From: Plantibacter flavus
GTDB lineage: Bacteria > Actinomycetota > Actinomycetes > Actinomycetales > Microbacteriaceae
Length of the DNA stretch: 64,000 nucleotides
Reading direction: 5' to 3'
Assembly: GCF_002024505.1 (NCBI RefSeq)
Contig: NZ_CP019402.1
Span: forward strand, 558,001-622,000
Part shown: positions 54,011 through 62,460 of the stretch, one piece after another
How positions within the stretch are numbered: position 1 is the first letter of the stretch
Layout: each line of letters opens with the position of its first letter
Notes under the pieces: model-generated
Told to the model about the DNA's origin: nothing
Database searches by the model: none
What the model saw: the letters and a program-made list of their open reading frames with translations, nothing else
Made by a program: the position numbers and the translations under genes

Positions 54011-55870
54011 ATGAGCATCCGTCCGACCACCTCCAGTCCCACACCCTCACGCCGATCGCCGGTGCTCGACCGCCTCCGCACCCCGCGCGGCCTCACCGGC
54101 GCGATCGGCGCGCTCCTGATCATCGTGGTCGCGGTCGTCGGCCCGACCGTCTGGGGGTCCGCCGCCGACACGACGTCCGTGGCCGACCGCCTCGCCGGTG
54201 CGAGCCTGGCCCACCCCTTCGGCACCGACGAGCTCGGCCGGGACGTCTTCGCCCGGGTCATGGTCGCTACGCGGGTGTCCGTGCTCCTGACCCTCGGCGC
54301 CACGGCGATCTCGGTCGTCGGCGGCGTCGTGCTCGGGGCCGTCGCGACGGTCCTGCCTCGACCGCTCCGCCGACTCGTCACCGCCCTCATCGACATCCTG
54401 CTGTCGTTCCCGTGGCTCCTCATGGCGCTGTTCTTCTCGGTGATCTGGGGCGCGAGCGCCACCGGCGCGATGCTCGCCGTCGGGTTCGCCGGCGTGCCGA
54501 CCTTCGCCCGCCTCACCTACACGCTCGCGTCGTCGCTCATCGGTCGCGACTACGTGAAGGCCGCGCGGATCGCGGGTGTCGGGCAGGCGGAGGTGCTCGT
54601 CCGGCACGTCATGCCGAACATGCTCCCGCCGATGCTCGTGAACGCGGCGGTCTCCGCCTCCGGCACGCTGCTCGCTTTCGCCGGCCTGTCCTTCCTCGGT
54701 CTCGGGGTCCAGGCGCCCGAGTACGACTGGGGGCGCCTCCTCGGCCTCGGGATCGCCCGCATCTACGGCAACCCGATGGCGGCGATCGGTCCCGGTATCG
54801 CGCTCGTCGTGTGCGGTGTCATCTTCACGCAGCTCGGCGAGCTCTGGAACGAGTCCTCGAAGCGGCTGCTCGGCCTGCCTGCGCCGGCGCGACGTCGCAC
54901 CGCGGCTCCCGCGACCGCCTCGGCTGCGGCTGCGACCCCGGCCGACCAGGAGCCCGTCGTGCAGGTGCGCGACCTCCGCGTCGCCTTCCCGGACCGCGAC
55001 GGCCGACTCGTCGAGCGCGTCCACGGCATCAGCCTCACGATCATGCCCGGCGAGGTCGTCGGTGTCGTCGGCGAGTCCGGATCGGGCAAGTCGGTGAGCG
55101 CGATGGCGATCGCCGCCCTCCTCGGGCCGGACTCCTCGGTACAGGCCTCGGAGCTGAGCTTCCGCGGGATCGACATGACCGCACCGCTCACGAAGGCCGA
55201 GCGCAGCCGCCTCGGTCTCGAGCTGGCCATGGTCTTCCAGGACCCGCTCACCTCGCTCAACCCCTCGCTCACGATCGGGAAGCAGCTCCGCGAGACCGTC
55301 GAGGTCCACGAGGGGCTGTCGACGGCCGAGTCCACGAAGCGTGCCGAGGCCGCGCTCGAGTCGGTGCGGATCCCGCTTCCGGCCAAGCGCCTGAAGCAGT
55401 TCCCGCACGAGCTGTCCGGCGGCATGCGCCAGCGGGCCATGATCGGCATGGGACTCATGGGCCGCCCGAAGCTGCTCATCGCCGACGAGCCCACGACGGC
55501 GCTCGACGTGACGGTGCAGCGTCAGGTCCTCCGGGTCCTCCACGAGGCGCAGGAGCAGACGGGCGCTGCGATCCTGCTCATCTCGCACGACATCGCCCTC
55601 GTCAGCGGGTTCTGCGACCGCATCCTCGTCATGAAGGACGGCCGCATCGTCGAATCGCTCGATGCCGACCGCCTCCACGAGGCGCGGCATCCGTACACCC
55701 GTGGGCTCATCGCCTGCGTCCCCGACATGACCTCCGACCGCACCATGCCGCTCCCGGTCATCGGTGCGATCGACGAGATCGACGAGGAGGACCCCCTGGT
55801 CCCTGCCCTTCGACAAGCTCAGGATCCGGTTGTCGAAGGGCCCATCACCATCGAAGGACAGCGCGCATGA
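54011..55870 (+). CDS. Fusion of DppC-type permease and DppD-type ATPase
   Basis: The 619-residue protein joins two subunits. Residues about 1-290 are a DppC permease (HPFGTDELGRDVFARVMVATRVS, EAA loop KAARIAGVGQAEVLVRHVMPNM). After an Ala/Pro linker (about 290-315), residues 316-600 are an ABC ATPase with Walker A GESGSGKS (about 353-360), signature LSGGMRQRA, and Walker B LLIADEPTTALDV. Such fusions are known in some actinobacteria. The last 20 residues (LVPALRQAQDPVVEGPITIE) are encoded by a dispersed repeat, so the natural C-terminus has been extended or replaced. The stop overlaps the next ATPase gene by four bases. Confidence 0.9.
   Translation: MSIRPTTSSPTPSRRSPVLDRLRTPRGLTGAIGALLIIVVAVVGPTVWGSAADTTSVADRLAGASLAHPFGTDELGRDVFARVMVATRVSVLLTLGATAISVVGGVVLGAVATVLPRPLRRLVTALIDILLSFPWLLMALFFSVIWGASATGAMLAVGFAGVPTFARLTYTLASSLIGRDYVKAARIAGVGQAEVLVRHVMPNMLPPMLVNAAVSASGTLLAFAGLSFLGLGVQAPEYDWGRLLGLGIARIYGNPMAAIGPGIALVVCGVIFTQLGELWNESSKRLLGLPAPARRRTAAPATASAAAATPADQEPVVQVRDLRVAFPDRDGRLVERVHGISLTIMPGEVVGVVGESGSGKSVSAMAIAALLGPDSSVQASELSFRGIDMTAPLTKAERSRLGLELAMVFQDPLTSLNPSLTIGKQLRETVEVHEGLSTAESTKRAEAALESVRIPLPAKRLKQFPHELSGGMRQRAMIGMGLMGRPKLLIADEPTTALDVTVQRQVLRVLHEAQEQTGAAILLISHDIALVSGFCDRILVMKDGRIVESLDADRLHEARHPYTRGLIACVPDMTSDRTMPLPVIGAIDEIDEEDPLVPALRQAQDPVVEGPITIEGQRA
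55797..55848 (+). repeat. GGTCCCTGAGC-family repeat inside a coding region
   Basis: A copy reading CTGCCCTTCGACAAGCTCAG followed by GGATCC and GGTTGTCGAAGGGCCC lies within the last codons of the permease-ATPase fusion gene. It keeps the reading frame and encodes PALRQAQDPVVEGP. It can fold into a short hairpin immediately before the start of the next gene. Confidence 0.75.
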
Positions 55871-56655
55871 CCGGTCTCGAGTTCTCCGGCCTCACGGTCC
55901 GCTACGGCCACGGCGTGTCCGCGCACACCGCGGTCGACGGCTTCGACCTCACGGTCCGACCGGGCACGTCCCACGGGCTCGTGGGGGAGTCGGGCTCGGG
56001 CAAGTCGACGGTCGCCGCGGCCGCCGTCGGCCTCGTCATCCCGAGCGCCGGCGGCATCCGACTGAACGGCGCCGACATCGTGGGGCGCTCGTCCGCTGCC
56101 CGTCGTGCGCGTCGACGCGTGCAGCTCGTCTTCCAGGACCCGTACTCCGCGCTCGACCCGCGCATGCCGATCGGACTGTCGATCGCCGAGGGGTCCCGGG
56201 CGACGGGGCGCTCCTGGAGTCGCTCGGAGCAGCGGTCCCGGGTGGGTGAGCTGCTCGAGCGCGTGCACATCGACCCGGACCGGGCGAATGACCTGCCGTC
56301 GGCGTTCTCGGGTGGTCAGCGGCAGCGCATCACGATCGCCCGGGCGCTCGCGGCCGAACCGGAGGTCCTCATCGCCGACGAGATCACCTCGGCGCTCGAC
56401 GTGTCGGTGCAGGGCGTCGTCCTCAACCTGCTGCGCGAGCTGCAGCGCGAGCTCGAACTCACGGTGCTGTTCATCTCCCACAACCTCGCCGTCGTGAACT
56501 ACATGTGCGACACGGTGAGCGTCATGCAGGCCGGCCGGGTCGTCGAGGCGGGCCCCACGGCCACCGTCCTCGCTGCTCCCGAGGACGCCTACACCCGAGA
56601 ACTCCTGGCCTCCGTGCCCGTGATGGGCCGTCGCATGACCTGGGACGAGGAGTAG
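55867..56655 (+). CDS. Peptide-type ABC transporter ATP-binding protein, DppF family
   Basis: The 262-residue ATPase has Walker A GESGSGKS (about 41-48), Q-loop FQDPYSALDP, signature FSGGQRQR, Walker B LIADEITSALDV and switch His in FISHNLAVVNYM. It is the second nucleotide-binding half of the importer, pairing with the ATPase domain of the fusion. It lacks the long C-terminal oligopeptide domain of typical DppF. The ATG overlaps the previous stop. It is the last gene of the operon and is followed by a repeat block at the convergent junction. Confidence 0.9.
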   Translation: MTGLEFSGLTVRYGHGVSAHTAVDGFDLTVRPGTSHGLVGESGSGKSTVAAAAVGLVIPSAGGIRLNGADIVGRSSAARRARRRVQLVFQDPYSALDPRMPIGLSIAEGSRATGRSWSRSEQRSRVGELLERVHIDPDRANDLPSAFSGGQRQRITIARALAAEPEVLIADEITSALDVSVQGVVLNLLRELQRELELTVLFISHNLAVVNYMCDTVSVMQAGRVVEAGPTATVLAAPEDAYTRELLASVPVMGRRMTWDEE

Positions 56656-56674
56656 CGGAGGGATTCCCGCTCCC

Positions 56675-56773
56675 GGTCACTGAGTGCACCTCCGCCGGTC
56701 ACTGAGCTTGTCGAAGTGCGCACGGGTGACGTCGCCCTTCGACGGGCGGTTCCTGAGCCTGTCGAAGGGCGGG
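56675..56773 (+). repeat. Repeat copies at the convergent ABC/MFS junction
   Basis: Two variant forward copies (GGTCACTGAGCTTGTCGAAG), an inverse CCCTTCGACGGGCG and a further GAGCCTGTCGAAGGGCGGG lie between the ATPase gene and the convergent transporter gene. The arms can form a hairpin in either transcript. Confidence 0.78.
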
Positions 56774-56776
56774 ATC

Positions 56777-56789
56777 GGGGGGGGGGGGG
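56777..56789 (+). other. Run of 13 guanines
   Basis: An uninterrupted G13 tract lies four bases after the repeat block and five bases before the stop codon of the transporter gene. It is the longest homopolymer in the window. It may be real, a site of slippage, or a sequencing/assembly weak point. Confidence 0.7.
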
Positions 56790-56793
56790 CAGG

Positions 56794-58158
56794 TCAGCCG
56801 CGCTGCTTCCGCGGCAGGGTCTCCGGGAGGAACGCGATCCCGACGATGCCGATCGCGCTGAGCACCAGCAGGTACGCCGCCACCAACCACGGTGCCCCAC
56901 CGCTCGCGGCGACGAGCGCGGTCGCGACGAGCGGGACCGTCCCGCCGACGAGGGCGGCCGGGATCTCGCGGGAGAGCGCGATGCCGCTCCAGCGCATCGA
57001 GGTCGGGAAGATCTCGGCGAGCAGCGCCCCCGAGGTGCCGATGGTGGAACCCTGGATGACGGCGAGGCCGAGGATCAGGCCCAGCGCGACGAGGGTCGAC
57101 TGCTCCGTGTTGTAGAGCAGGAACATCGGGAACGCGTAGACCACACCGAAGATCGCGGCGCCCATGAGGACGGGCTTGCGACCGATGCGGTCGGCGAGGC
57201 GACCGAACAGCAGCGCCGTCGGGATGGTCAGGACCTCGGCGACGATGAGACCGATGAGCGCCTCCGTCGGGTTCACACTCAGCGTGCCCGTGACGTACGA
57301 CAGCGAGAACACCTGCACGACGTAGACCCATGGCAGGGCGAACGTGAACAGCGCCATGCCGCAGATGATCACGCGCCAGTGCGAGCGGATCGCGCCGGCC
57401 AGCGGAGCGGAGGTGACGGCACCGCGCTCCTCGGCGCTCTCGAACGCCTTCGTCTCCTTCACGCGCAGGCGGAAGTACAGGGCGAAGGCGACGATGACGA
57501 CGCTCGCGAGGAACGGGATCCGCCAACCCCAGCTCTGGAACTGTTCGATCGGCAGCGTGCTCACCACGGCGAAGACGGTGGTCGCGAGCGCCATGCCCAC
57601 GTACACGGAGGCACCGGGGAACGAGGCGGCGAACGCGCGGTGCTTCACGTCGGCGGACTCGCTCGCCATCGTGATCGCGCCCGCGAACTCGGCGCCCGAG
57701 CCCATGCCCTGGAAGATCCGCAGCACGATGAGCAGGATCGGTGCCCAGATGCCGATGGTCTCGGCGGTGGGGAGCAACCCGATGATGGTGGTCGCGACGC
57801 CCATGAAGAGGAGCGTGATGAGCAGCGTCGGTTTGCGCCCGAGCTTGTCGCCGTAATGGGCGAAGATCAGGCCGCCGATCGGGCGGGCACCGAAGCCGAC
57901 CGCGAAGCCGGCGAACGCGCCGAGCAGGCCGGCGAGGTCACCGGCGCCGGGGAAGAACAGCGGCGCGAACACGAGCGCGGAGGCCAGCCCGTAGAGGGTG
58001 AAGTCGTACCATTCGATGACGGTGCCGACCGAGCTGGCGAGGATGGCGCGGCGACGCTGCACCCGGGAGTCGAGGCCGTCGCGATCGATGTCGCTCTGGC
58101 CTGCGGTGGTGGTGTCGGATCCGCGTGGGTCGCTCTCGCGCGCGCTCTGGATGGCCAT
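56794..58158 (-). CDS. MFS transporter, metabolite:H+ symporter (MHS) family
   Basis: This 454-residue, 12-helix protein has the MHS signature near the first helix (ASSVGTVIEWYDFTLYGLASALVF), the loop 2-3 motif GDKLGRKPTLL and a second-half GRLADRIGRKPVLMG, as in ProP, ShiA and KgtP. It probably imports a carboxylate or betaine-like metabolite with protons. AAGGAG lies four bases before the ATG at 58158. It is convergent with the DUF917/ABC operon and has no obvious local regulator, so a functional link is only positional. Confidence 0.88.
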   Translation of the reverse strand: MAIQSARESDPRGSDTTTAGQSDIDRDGLDSRVQRRRAILASSVGTVIEWYDFTLYGLASALVFAPLFFPGAGDLAGLLGAFAGFAVGFGARPIGGLIFAHYGDKLGRKPTLLITLLFMGVATTIIGLLPTAETIGIWAPILLIVLRIFQGMGSGAEFAGAITMASESADVKHRAFAASFPGASVYVGMALATTVFAVVSTLPIEQFQSWGWRIPFLASVVIVAFALYFRLRVKETKAFESAEERGAVTSAPLAGAIRSHWRVIICGMALFTFALPWVYVVQVFSLSYVTGTLSVNPTEALIGLIVAEVLTIPTALLFGRLADRIGRKPVLMGAAIFGVVYAFPMFLLYNTEQSTLVALGLILGLAVIQGSTIGTSGALLAEIFPTSMRWSGIALSREIPAALVGGTVPLVATALVAASGGAPWLVAAYLLVLSAIGIVGIAFLPETLPRKQRG

Positions 58159-58275
58159 GGCACTCCTTCGTGTTGGGCGCACCCGGACGGCCGGGACGCC
58201 TGACGAGGCTACCGGCCGTCTGGAGGCTCAGCCCATGTGCGGTCGGCACACTCCGGAGCCGTTCCGGTGCGTCGG

Positions 58276-58320
58276 GAGCACACGGGGTGAGGCGCCCGAG
58301 GGCCGCCCCACCCCGTGCTC
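58276..58320 (-). terminator. Hairpin after the siderophore-binding-protein gene
   Basis: On the minus strand GAGCACGGGGTGGGGCG pairs with CGCCTCACCCCGTGTGCTC, with one mismatch and a two-base bulge, starting two bases after the stop codon. GC-rich hairpin without a T-tract. Confidence 0.6.
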
Positions 58321-58321
58321 G

Positions 58322-59320
58322 CTACAGCGCCTTCGACTCGCGGAGGATCCCGGCGAGCGTCTCCATCTGCTTCGCCTGAGACGTGTAGTCGAGGGCGGCG
58401 GTGTTCCAGGAGTGGATCTGGCCGGCGACGAGCGCCGGGTGCGAGGCGAAGGTCGCCTGCGCCTCGAGGTCGCTCTGCTGGAAGCCCTCGACGTTGACGA
58501 GCAGGACGTCACCGGTCATCGCCTGGCCGGCGTTCTCCCAGCTGTAGATGTCCCAGTAGTAGTAACCGTCCGGGTTCGCGTTCGTGTACTTCACGCCGAG
58601 TTCGCTGTACAGCTCGGTCTCCGGCTCGTCCTGCGGCTTGACGACGTAGATGCCGCTCGCGTCCGCGTACATCTGCGTGACCTCGAGGTCGGTCTCCTTC
58701 GCTGCGTCGGTCAGGTCCGCTGCTGCGGCGTCGTACTTCTCCTTCGCCGCGGCGATGGTGTCCTCGTCGGCTCCGAGCGCCTCGGACAGCTTGTTGAGCG
58801 AGGCGATGACGTCGGCACCCTTGCCGCCGACCTTGATGGCGACGACCGGAGCGATCTTCTCCAGCTGCTCCTGCTGCTCGACGTCGGCGACACCGTAGTA
58901 CGGGCCCTTGAGGTCGAGCGTGCCGTCGCGATCGGTCGGGTAGATCCCCGTCACGATGAGGTCGGGTGCCGCCTCGGCGAGTGCCTCGAGGTCGATCTCG
59001 CCGTAGCTGTTGCCGACGATGGCCGTGTCGCCGAGGTCGTAGTCCGAGAACCGCTTGTCGGTGGCGACGTCGACGCGACCGAAGACCGCGACGGGGTCGA
59101 TGCCGTTGCCGTGCAGGCCGAGCGCGTAATCGGCGAAGCTCGCGATGCGCTTGGGCTGCTCGTCGAGCTTGACCGTGGTGCCGGTGTCGTCGGTGTAGCT
59201 CCAGGCGCCGCTGCTGTCGGCTTCGGAGGCGGCGGTGGGGGAGCAGCCGGCGAGGCCGACCAGGGCGAGCGCGGGCACGAGCACGAGTGCGGCGCGGCGG
59301 AGGCGTGAAGAGATCGTCAT
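58322..59320 (-). CDS. Iron-siderophore substrate-binding lipoprotein
   Basis: The 332-residue protein has a signal peptide with lipobox LAGC (Cys26) and the class III two-domain fold with a long helix: PKRIASFADYALGLHGNGIDPVAVFG near 56-81, EIDLEALAEAAPDLIVTGIYP near 108-128, and a C-terminal DLEAQATFASHPALVAGQIHSW segment. It captures ferric siderophores or haem-like compounds outside the membrane. It has its own DtxR-like box six bases upstream of its start and follows the ATPase gene after 60 bases, so it is likely the last gene of the iron cluster with an extra promoter. Confidence 0.88.
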   Translation of the reverse strand: MTISSRLRRAALVLVPALALVGLAGCSPTAASEADSSGAWSYTDDTGTTVKLDEQPKRIASFADYALGLHGNGIDPVAVFGRVDVATDKRFSDYDLGDTAIVGNSYGEIDLEALAEAAPDLIVTGIYPTDRDGTLDLKGPYYGVADVEQQEQLEKIAPVVAIKVGGKGADVIASLNKLSEALGADEDTIAAAKEKYDAAAADLTDAAKETDLEVTQMYADASGIYVVKPQDEPETELYSELGVKYTNANPDGYYYWDIYSWENAGQAMTGDVLLVNVEGFQQSDLEAQATFASHPALVAGQIHSWNTAALDYTSQAKQMETLAGILRESKAL

Positions 59321-59325
59321 GATAC

Positions 59326-59344
59326 TTAGGGTAGCCGAACCTAA
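59326..59344 (-). promoter_or_regulatory. DtxR/IdeR iron box upstream of binding-protein gene
   Basis: TTAGGTTCGGCTACCCTAA on the minus strand agrees with the 19-bp DtxR consensus TTAGGTTAGGCTAACCTAA at 16 positions and is a near-perfect dyad. It directly precedes the ATG at 59320, so iron-bound DtxR should block expression of the binding protein. Confidence 0.8.
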
Positions 59345-59380
59345 GTCACGAAACGATATCGGAATGCCCGATCGCCCGGA

Positions 59381-60232
59381 TCATTCCGCGTCGAGGGCGA
59401 TCGCGTCGTCGGGGTCGACCGGCACGATGAGTGGCGAACCGCTGCTCGGGTCGGGGATGACGATCGCGTCGAGGTCGAACGCCTCCCGGAGCACGGCCGG
59501 GGTGAGGACCTCCCAGGGGGTGCCGTCGGCGATGACCCGGCCGCCGCCCACGACGACGAGGCGGTCGGAGTAGCGACCGGCGAGCGTGAGGTCGTGCAGG
59601 ACCATGACGACCGTCGCGCCACGTTCGCGGTTGATCGACCGCACGAGTCGGAGGACGTCGAGCTGGTGGCTGAGGTCGAGGAAGGTCGTCGGCTCGTCGA
59701 GCAGGATCGTTGGGGCCCGCTGCGCGAGGACCAGGGCGATCCAGGCGCGCTGCAACTGCCCGCCCGACAGGGAGGCCGTGTCGCGGTCGGCGAGGGTCTC
59801 GAGACCGGTGGCGGCGAGCGCCTCGTCGACGGCGATCGTGTCGGCGGGCGTCCACGGCTTGAGGAGGCTCTGGTGCGGGTGCCGGCCCCGCGAGACGAGG
59901 TCGCGGACGGTCGTCGCCGACGGCGTCAGGGGCTTCTGCGGCAGGATCGCCAGCCGGCGCGCGACCTCGCGGGTCGGGATCGACCGCACGCCGCGGCCGT
60001 CGAGCTCGACCGTGCCGGCGGTCGGGGTGAGCAGGCGACCGAACGCCTTGAGCAGCGTCGACTTGCCGCAGCCGTTGGCGCCGATGAGGGTCGTGACCTC
60101 GCCCGTCTCGATGCGGAGGTCGAGCCCCTCGAACACCACCGTCTGGTCGTAGGCCAGGGAGACGCCCCGAGCCTCGAGGGCGGGCGTCGGGCGCTCCTGC
60201 GCGGGCGATGCGGTCGTGGCGGGGTCGGTCAT
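59381..60232 (-). CDS. Iron-siderophore ABC transporter ATP-binding protein
   Basis: The product is a 283-residue FepC/FhuC-type ATPase with Walker A GANGCGKST (about 51-59), Q-loop LPQKPLTPS, signature LSGGQLQRA, Walker B ILLDEPTTFLDL and the switch His in VLHDLTLAGRYSD. It powers import of the iron chelate. The start at ATG 60232 overlaps the preceding permease stop by four bases. The C-terminal 35 residues (VIPDPSSGSPLIVPVDPDD) resemble the tail found in FecE/FagC relatives. Confidence 0.92.
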   Translation of the reverse strand: MTDPATTASPAQERPTPALEARGVSLAYDQTVVFEGLDLRIETGEVTTLIGANGCGKSTLLKAFGRLLTPTAGTVELDGRGVRSIPTREVARRLAILPQKPLTPSATTVRDLVSRGRHPHQSLLKPWTPADTIAVDEALAATGLETLADRDTASLSGGQLQRAWIALVLAQRAPTILLDEPTTFLDLSHQLDVLRLVRSINRERGATVVMVLHDLTLAGRYSDRLVVVGGGRVIADGTPWEVLTPAVLREAFDLDAIVIPDPSSGSPLIVPVDPDDAIALDAE

Positions 60233-61284
60233 GCGGAGGTCTCCCGTTCCTTGCGGCGCGTCAGCAACCAGATGAGATAGGGCGCGCCGACGATCGCCGT
60301 GATGATGCCCACCGGGATCTCGCCCGGCAGGACACCACGGACGAGCGCGTCGCCGCCCGTGACGATGACGGCGCCGAGCAGCGCGGAGGCGAGCAGCGGC
60401 GGGCGACCGGTGCGGGCCAGGCGGCGGGCGATCTGCGGCGCGACGAAGGCGACGAACTCGATCGGCCCCGCCGCGGACACGGCCGCGGCGACGAGCAGGA
60501 CCGCGCACGCGATGACGACGATCCGATGCCGCTGGACCGCGACGCCGAGGCCGGTCGACAACTCGTCGCCGAGCTGGCTGATGTCGAGGCTGCTCGTCTG
60601 CAGGACCGCGATCGGCGTCAGGATCACCAGCGCGACGAGCACCGGCCACACGCTCGACCAGGAGATGCCCGAGAGGCTGCCGACGAGCCACTGTGCCGCC
60701 GCTGCCGCCTCGGTGATCTGCGCCCGGGCGATGAGGTAGCTCGTGATGCCGCCGAGGGTCGCGGTGGCACCGATGCCGATGAGGATGAGTCGGAAGCTGT
60801 CGACGCCGCCGCGCCAGGACAGCGCGTAGACGGCGGCGGAGGTGACGAGGGCGCCGATCGCGGCCATGGCGGGCAAGCCCAGGCTGAGGGCGCCGGCCCC
60901 GACCGAGTAGCTGCCGCCGACCAGGACGATCGCGGCCACGGCCCCGAGCGCGGCACCCGAGGTGACACCGAGGATGTCCGGAGTGGCGAGCGGGTTGCGT
61001 GCGAAGGTCTGGGTCAGGGCCCCGGCGAGTCCGAGGGACGCACCGACGAGGAGGCCGCCGACGACCCGGGGGAGGCGGAGCTCGAACACGATGAGTTCCT
61101 GGCCGCCGGTCCCGCCGCCGAGCAGGGTGGTGATCACGTCGGGGATCGTCAGGGACGACGAGCCGGCGACGATCCCGAGCAGGGCGAACGCCAGCGCGAC
61201 GACGAGACAGGCGATCGTGACGCCGACGACCCGCCCTCGCCACAGGCGGCCGAAGAAGCGGCTGCCCTCCCGCACGGCGCTCAC
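60229..61284 (-). CDS. Iron-siderophore ABC transporter permease (second, FepG-like)
   Basis: The 351-residue permease of the FecCD family has about ten helices with the family segments LRLPRVVGGLLVGASLGLAGALTQTFARNPLATPDILGVTSGA (the NPLA-P-ILG core near 75-105) and AGPIEFVAFVAPQIARRLARTG near 280. I use the GTG at 61284 (VSAVREGSRFF), whose GTGA overlaps the stop of the preceding permease gene. It forms the channel with its partner permease. Confidence 0.91.
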   Translation of the reverse strand: MSAVREGSRFFGRLWRGRVVGVTIACLVVALAFALLGIVAGSSSLTIPDVITTLLGGGTGGQELIVFELRLPRVVGGLLVGASLGLAGALTQTFARNPLATPDILGVTSGAALGAVAAIVLVGGSYSVGAGALSLGLPAMAAIGALVTSAAVYALSWRGGVDSFRLILIGIGATATLGGITSYLIARAQITEAAAAAQWLVGSLSGISWSSVWPVLVALVILTPIAVLQTSSLDISQLGDELSTGLGVAVQRHRIVVIACAVLLVAAAVSAAGPIEFVAFVAPQIARRLARTGRPPLLASALLGAVIVTGGDALVRGVLPGEIPVGIITAIVGAPYLIWLLTRRKERETSA

Positions 61285-62291
61285 AGCTCCGCCATCCGTC
61301 CGCGACGCACGATGGCGATGAACGCGACGCCGCCCACGACGGTGAGGACGACGCCCACGGGCACCTCGGCGGTGCCACCGATGAGTCGACCGATCACGTC
61401 GCACGCGAGCAGCACGCTCCCGCCGACGAGTCCCGAGGCGGGGAGGAGCCAGCCGTGGTGCCCGCCCACGAGGGTGCGCGCGATGTGCGGGGCGGTGAGT
61501 CCGACGAAGGCGATCGGGCCGGTCAGGGCCACGGCGGCGGCCGTGAGCAGGGTGATCGCGGCGAGCCCCACGAGTCGTGCGCGGATGAGGTTCTCACCGA
61601 GGCCGTTCGCCAGCTCGGTCCCGAGCGCCAGGGCGTTCAGCGAGCGGATGTTGGCGACCGCGAACACGAGGCCGAGCCCGGCGAAGACCAGGGCCGCGTC
61701 GACGCCCGTGAGCGATCGGCCGGACAGCGAACCGACCACCCAGATGCGATAGGCGGCGAGCGTCGTCTCGTCGGACAGGACGAGGTACGAGGTCAGGGCG
61801 ACGAGCAGGGCCGAGACGGCGGTGCCGGCGATCGCGAGCGGGACAGGACTCGACAGTCCGCGGCCGAGCGCGGCGACGGAGAACACGATGACGCTGGCGA
61901 CGGTGGCGCCGAGCAGGGCGAGCCAGAGGGTCGTGATCACCGAGCTCGTGCCGAGCACGTAGACCCCGACGACGACCGCGAGGCTCGCGCCGGCGGAGAC
62001 ACCGAACAGGCCGGGGTCGGCGAGCGGGTTGCGGGTCTGCCCCTGCATGACGGCACCGGCGATGCCGAGACAGACGCCGACGAGGACGCCGAGCACCGTG
62101 CGCGGCACCCGCGACCCCCAGACGACGGCGCCGGTGTCCTGGGCGGGGTCGAACAGGGCGGTGAGGACGGCCACGGGACTGATGAGGTTGCTGCCGAGCA
62201 TCAGGCTCGCGAGGGCGATGACGAGGAGCGCCACGGCCAGCGTGCCGACGGCGAGCGCGCGTCTCGATCGGAGGAGGGTCGCGCTGCGCAT
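61281..62291 (-). CDS. Iron-siderophore ABC transporter permease (first, FepD-like)
   Basis: The 336-residue FecCD-family permease starts MRSATLLRSRRALAVG and has SRVPRTVLGVLVGVCLGIAGAVMQGQTRNPLADPGLFGVSAGA (core near 60-100) and LTGPIAFVGLTAPHIARTLVGGHH near 262-285. It is the first gene of the minus-strand iron operon, which continues without gaps through the second permease and the ATPase. A DtxR-like box lies five bases upstream of its ATG, so it should be repressed by iron. Confidence 0.92.
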   Translation of the reverse strand: MRSATLLRSRRALAVGTLAVALLVIALASLMLGSNLISPVAVLTALFDPAQDTGAVVWGSRVPRTVLGVLVGVCLGIAGAVMQGQTRNPLADPGLFGVSAGASLAVVVGVYVLGTSSVITTLWLALLGATVASVIVFSVAALGRGLSSPVPLAIAGTAVSALLVALTSYLVLSDETTLAAYRIWVVGSLSGRSLTGVDAALVFAGLGLVFAVANIRSLNALALGTELANGLGENLIRARLVGLAAITLLTAAAVALTGPIAFVGLTAPHIARTLVGGHHGWLLPASGLVGGSVLLACDVIGRLIGGTAEVPVGVVLTVVGGVAFIAIVRRGRMAEL

Positions 62292-62295
62292 GGAG

Positions 62296-62314
62296 TTAGC
62301 CTAGCCTCACCTAT
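62296..62314 (-). promoter_or_regulatory. DtxR/IdeR-like iron box of the permease operon
   Basis: ATAGGTGAGGCTAGGCTAA on the minus strand matches the DtxR consensus at 15 of 19 positions, directly upstream of the ATG at 62291. Weaker than the box at 59326 but well placed. Confidence 0.65.
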
Positions 62315-62460
62315 CCCGGTCGCGATGCACGCCCGTCATCCGGGGCGACGGAGGGGTGATCCATGGAACGGCGCAGGAGGTGTGCGGTTCACCCATGGGT
62401 GAGGCCTCCACCGCCCGATACCGTTGACCGGTACGGAGTACAGCGATCAGGAGGACACGA

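Noticed and set aside
52501-54516. 671-codon minus-strand ORF across the peptide ABC genes
   Set aside because: Antisense to three conserved transporter genes; composition typical of a shadow frame.
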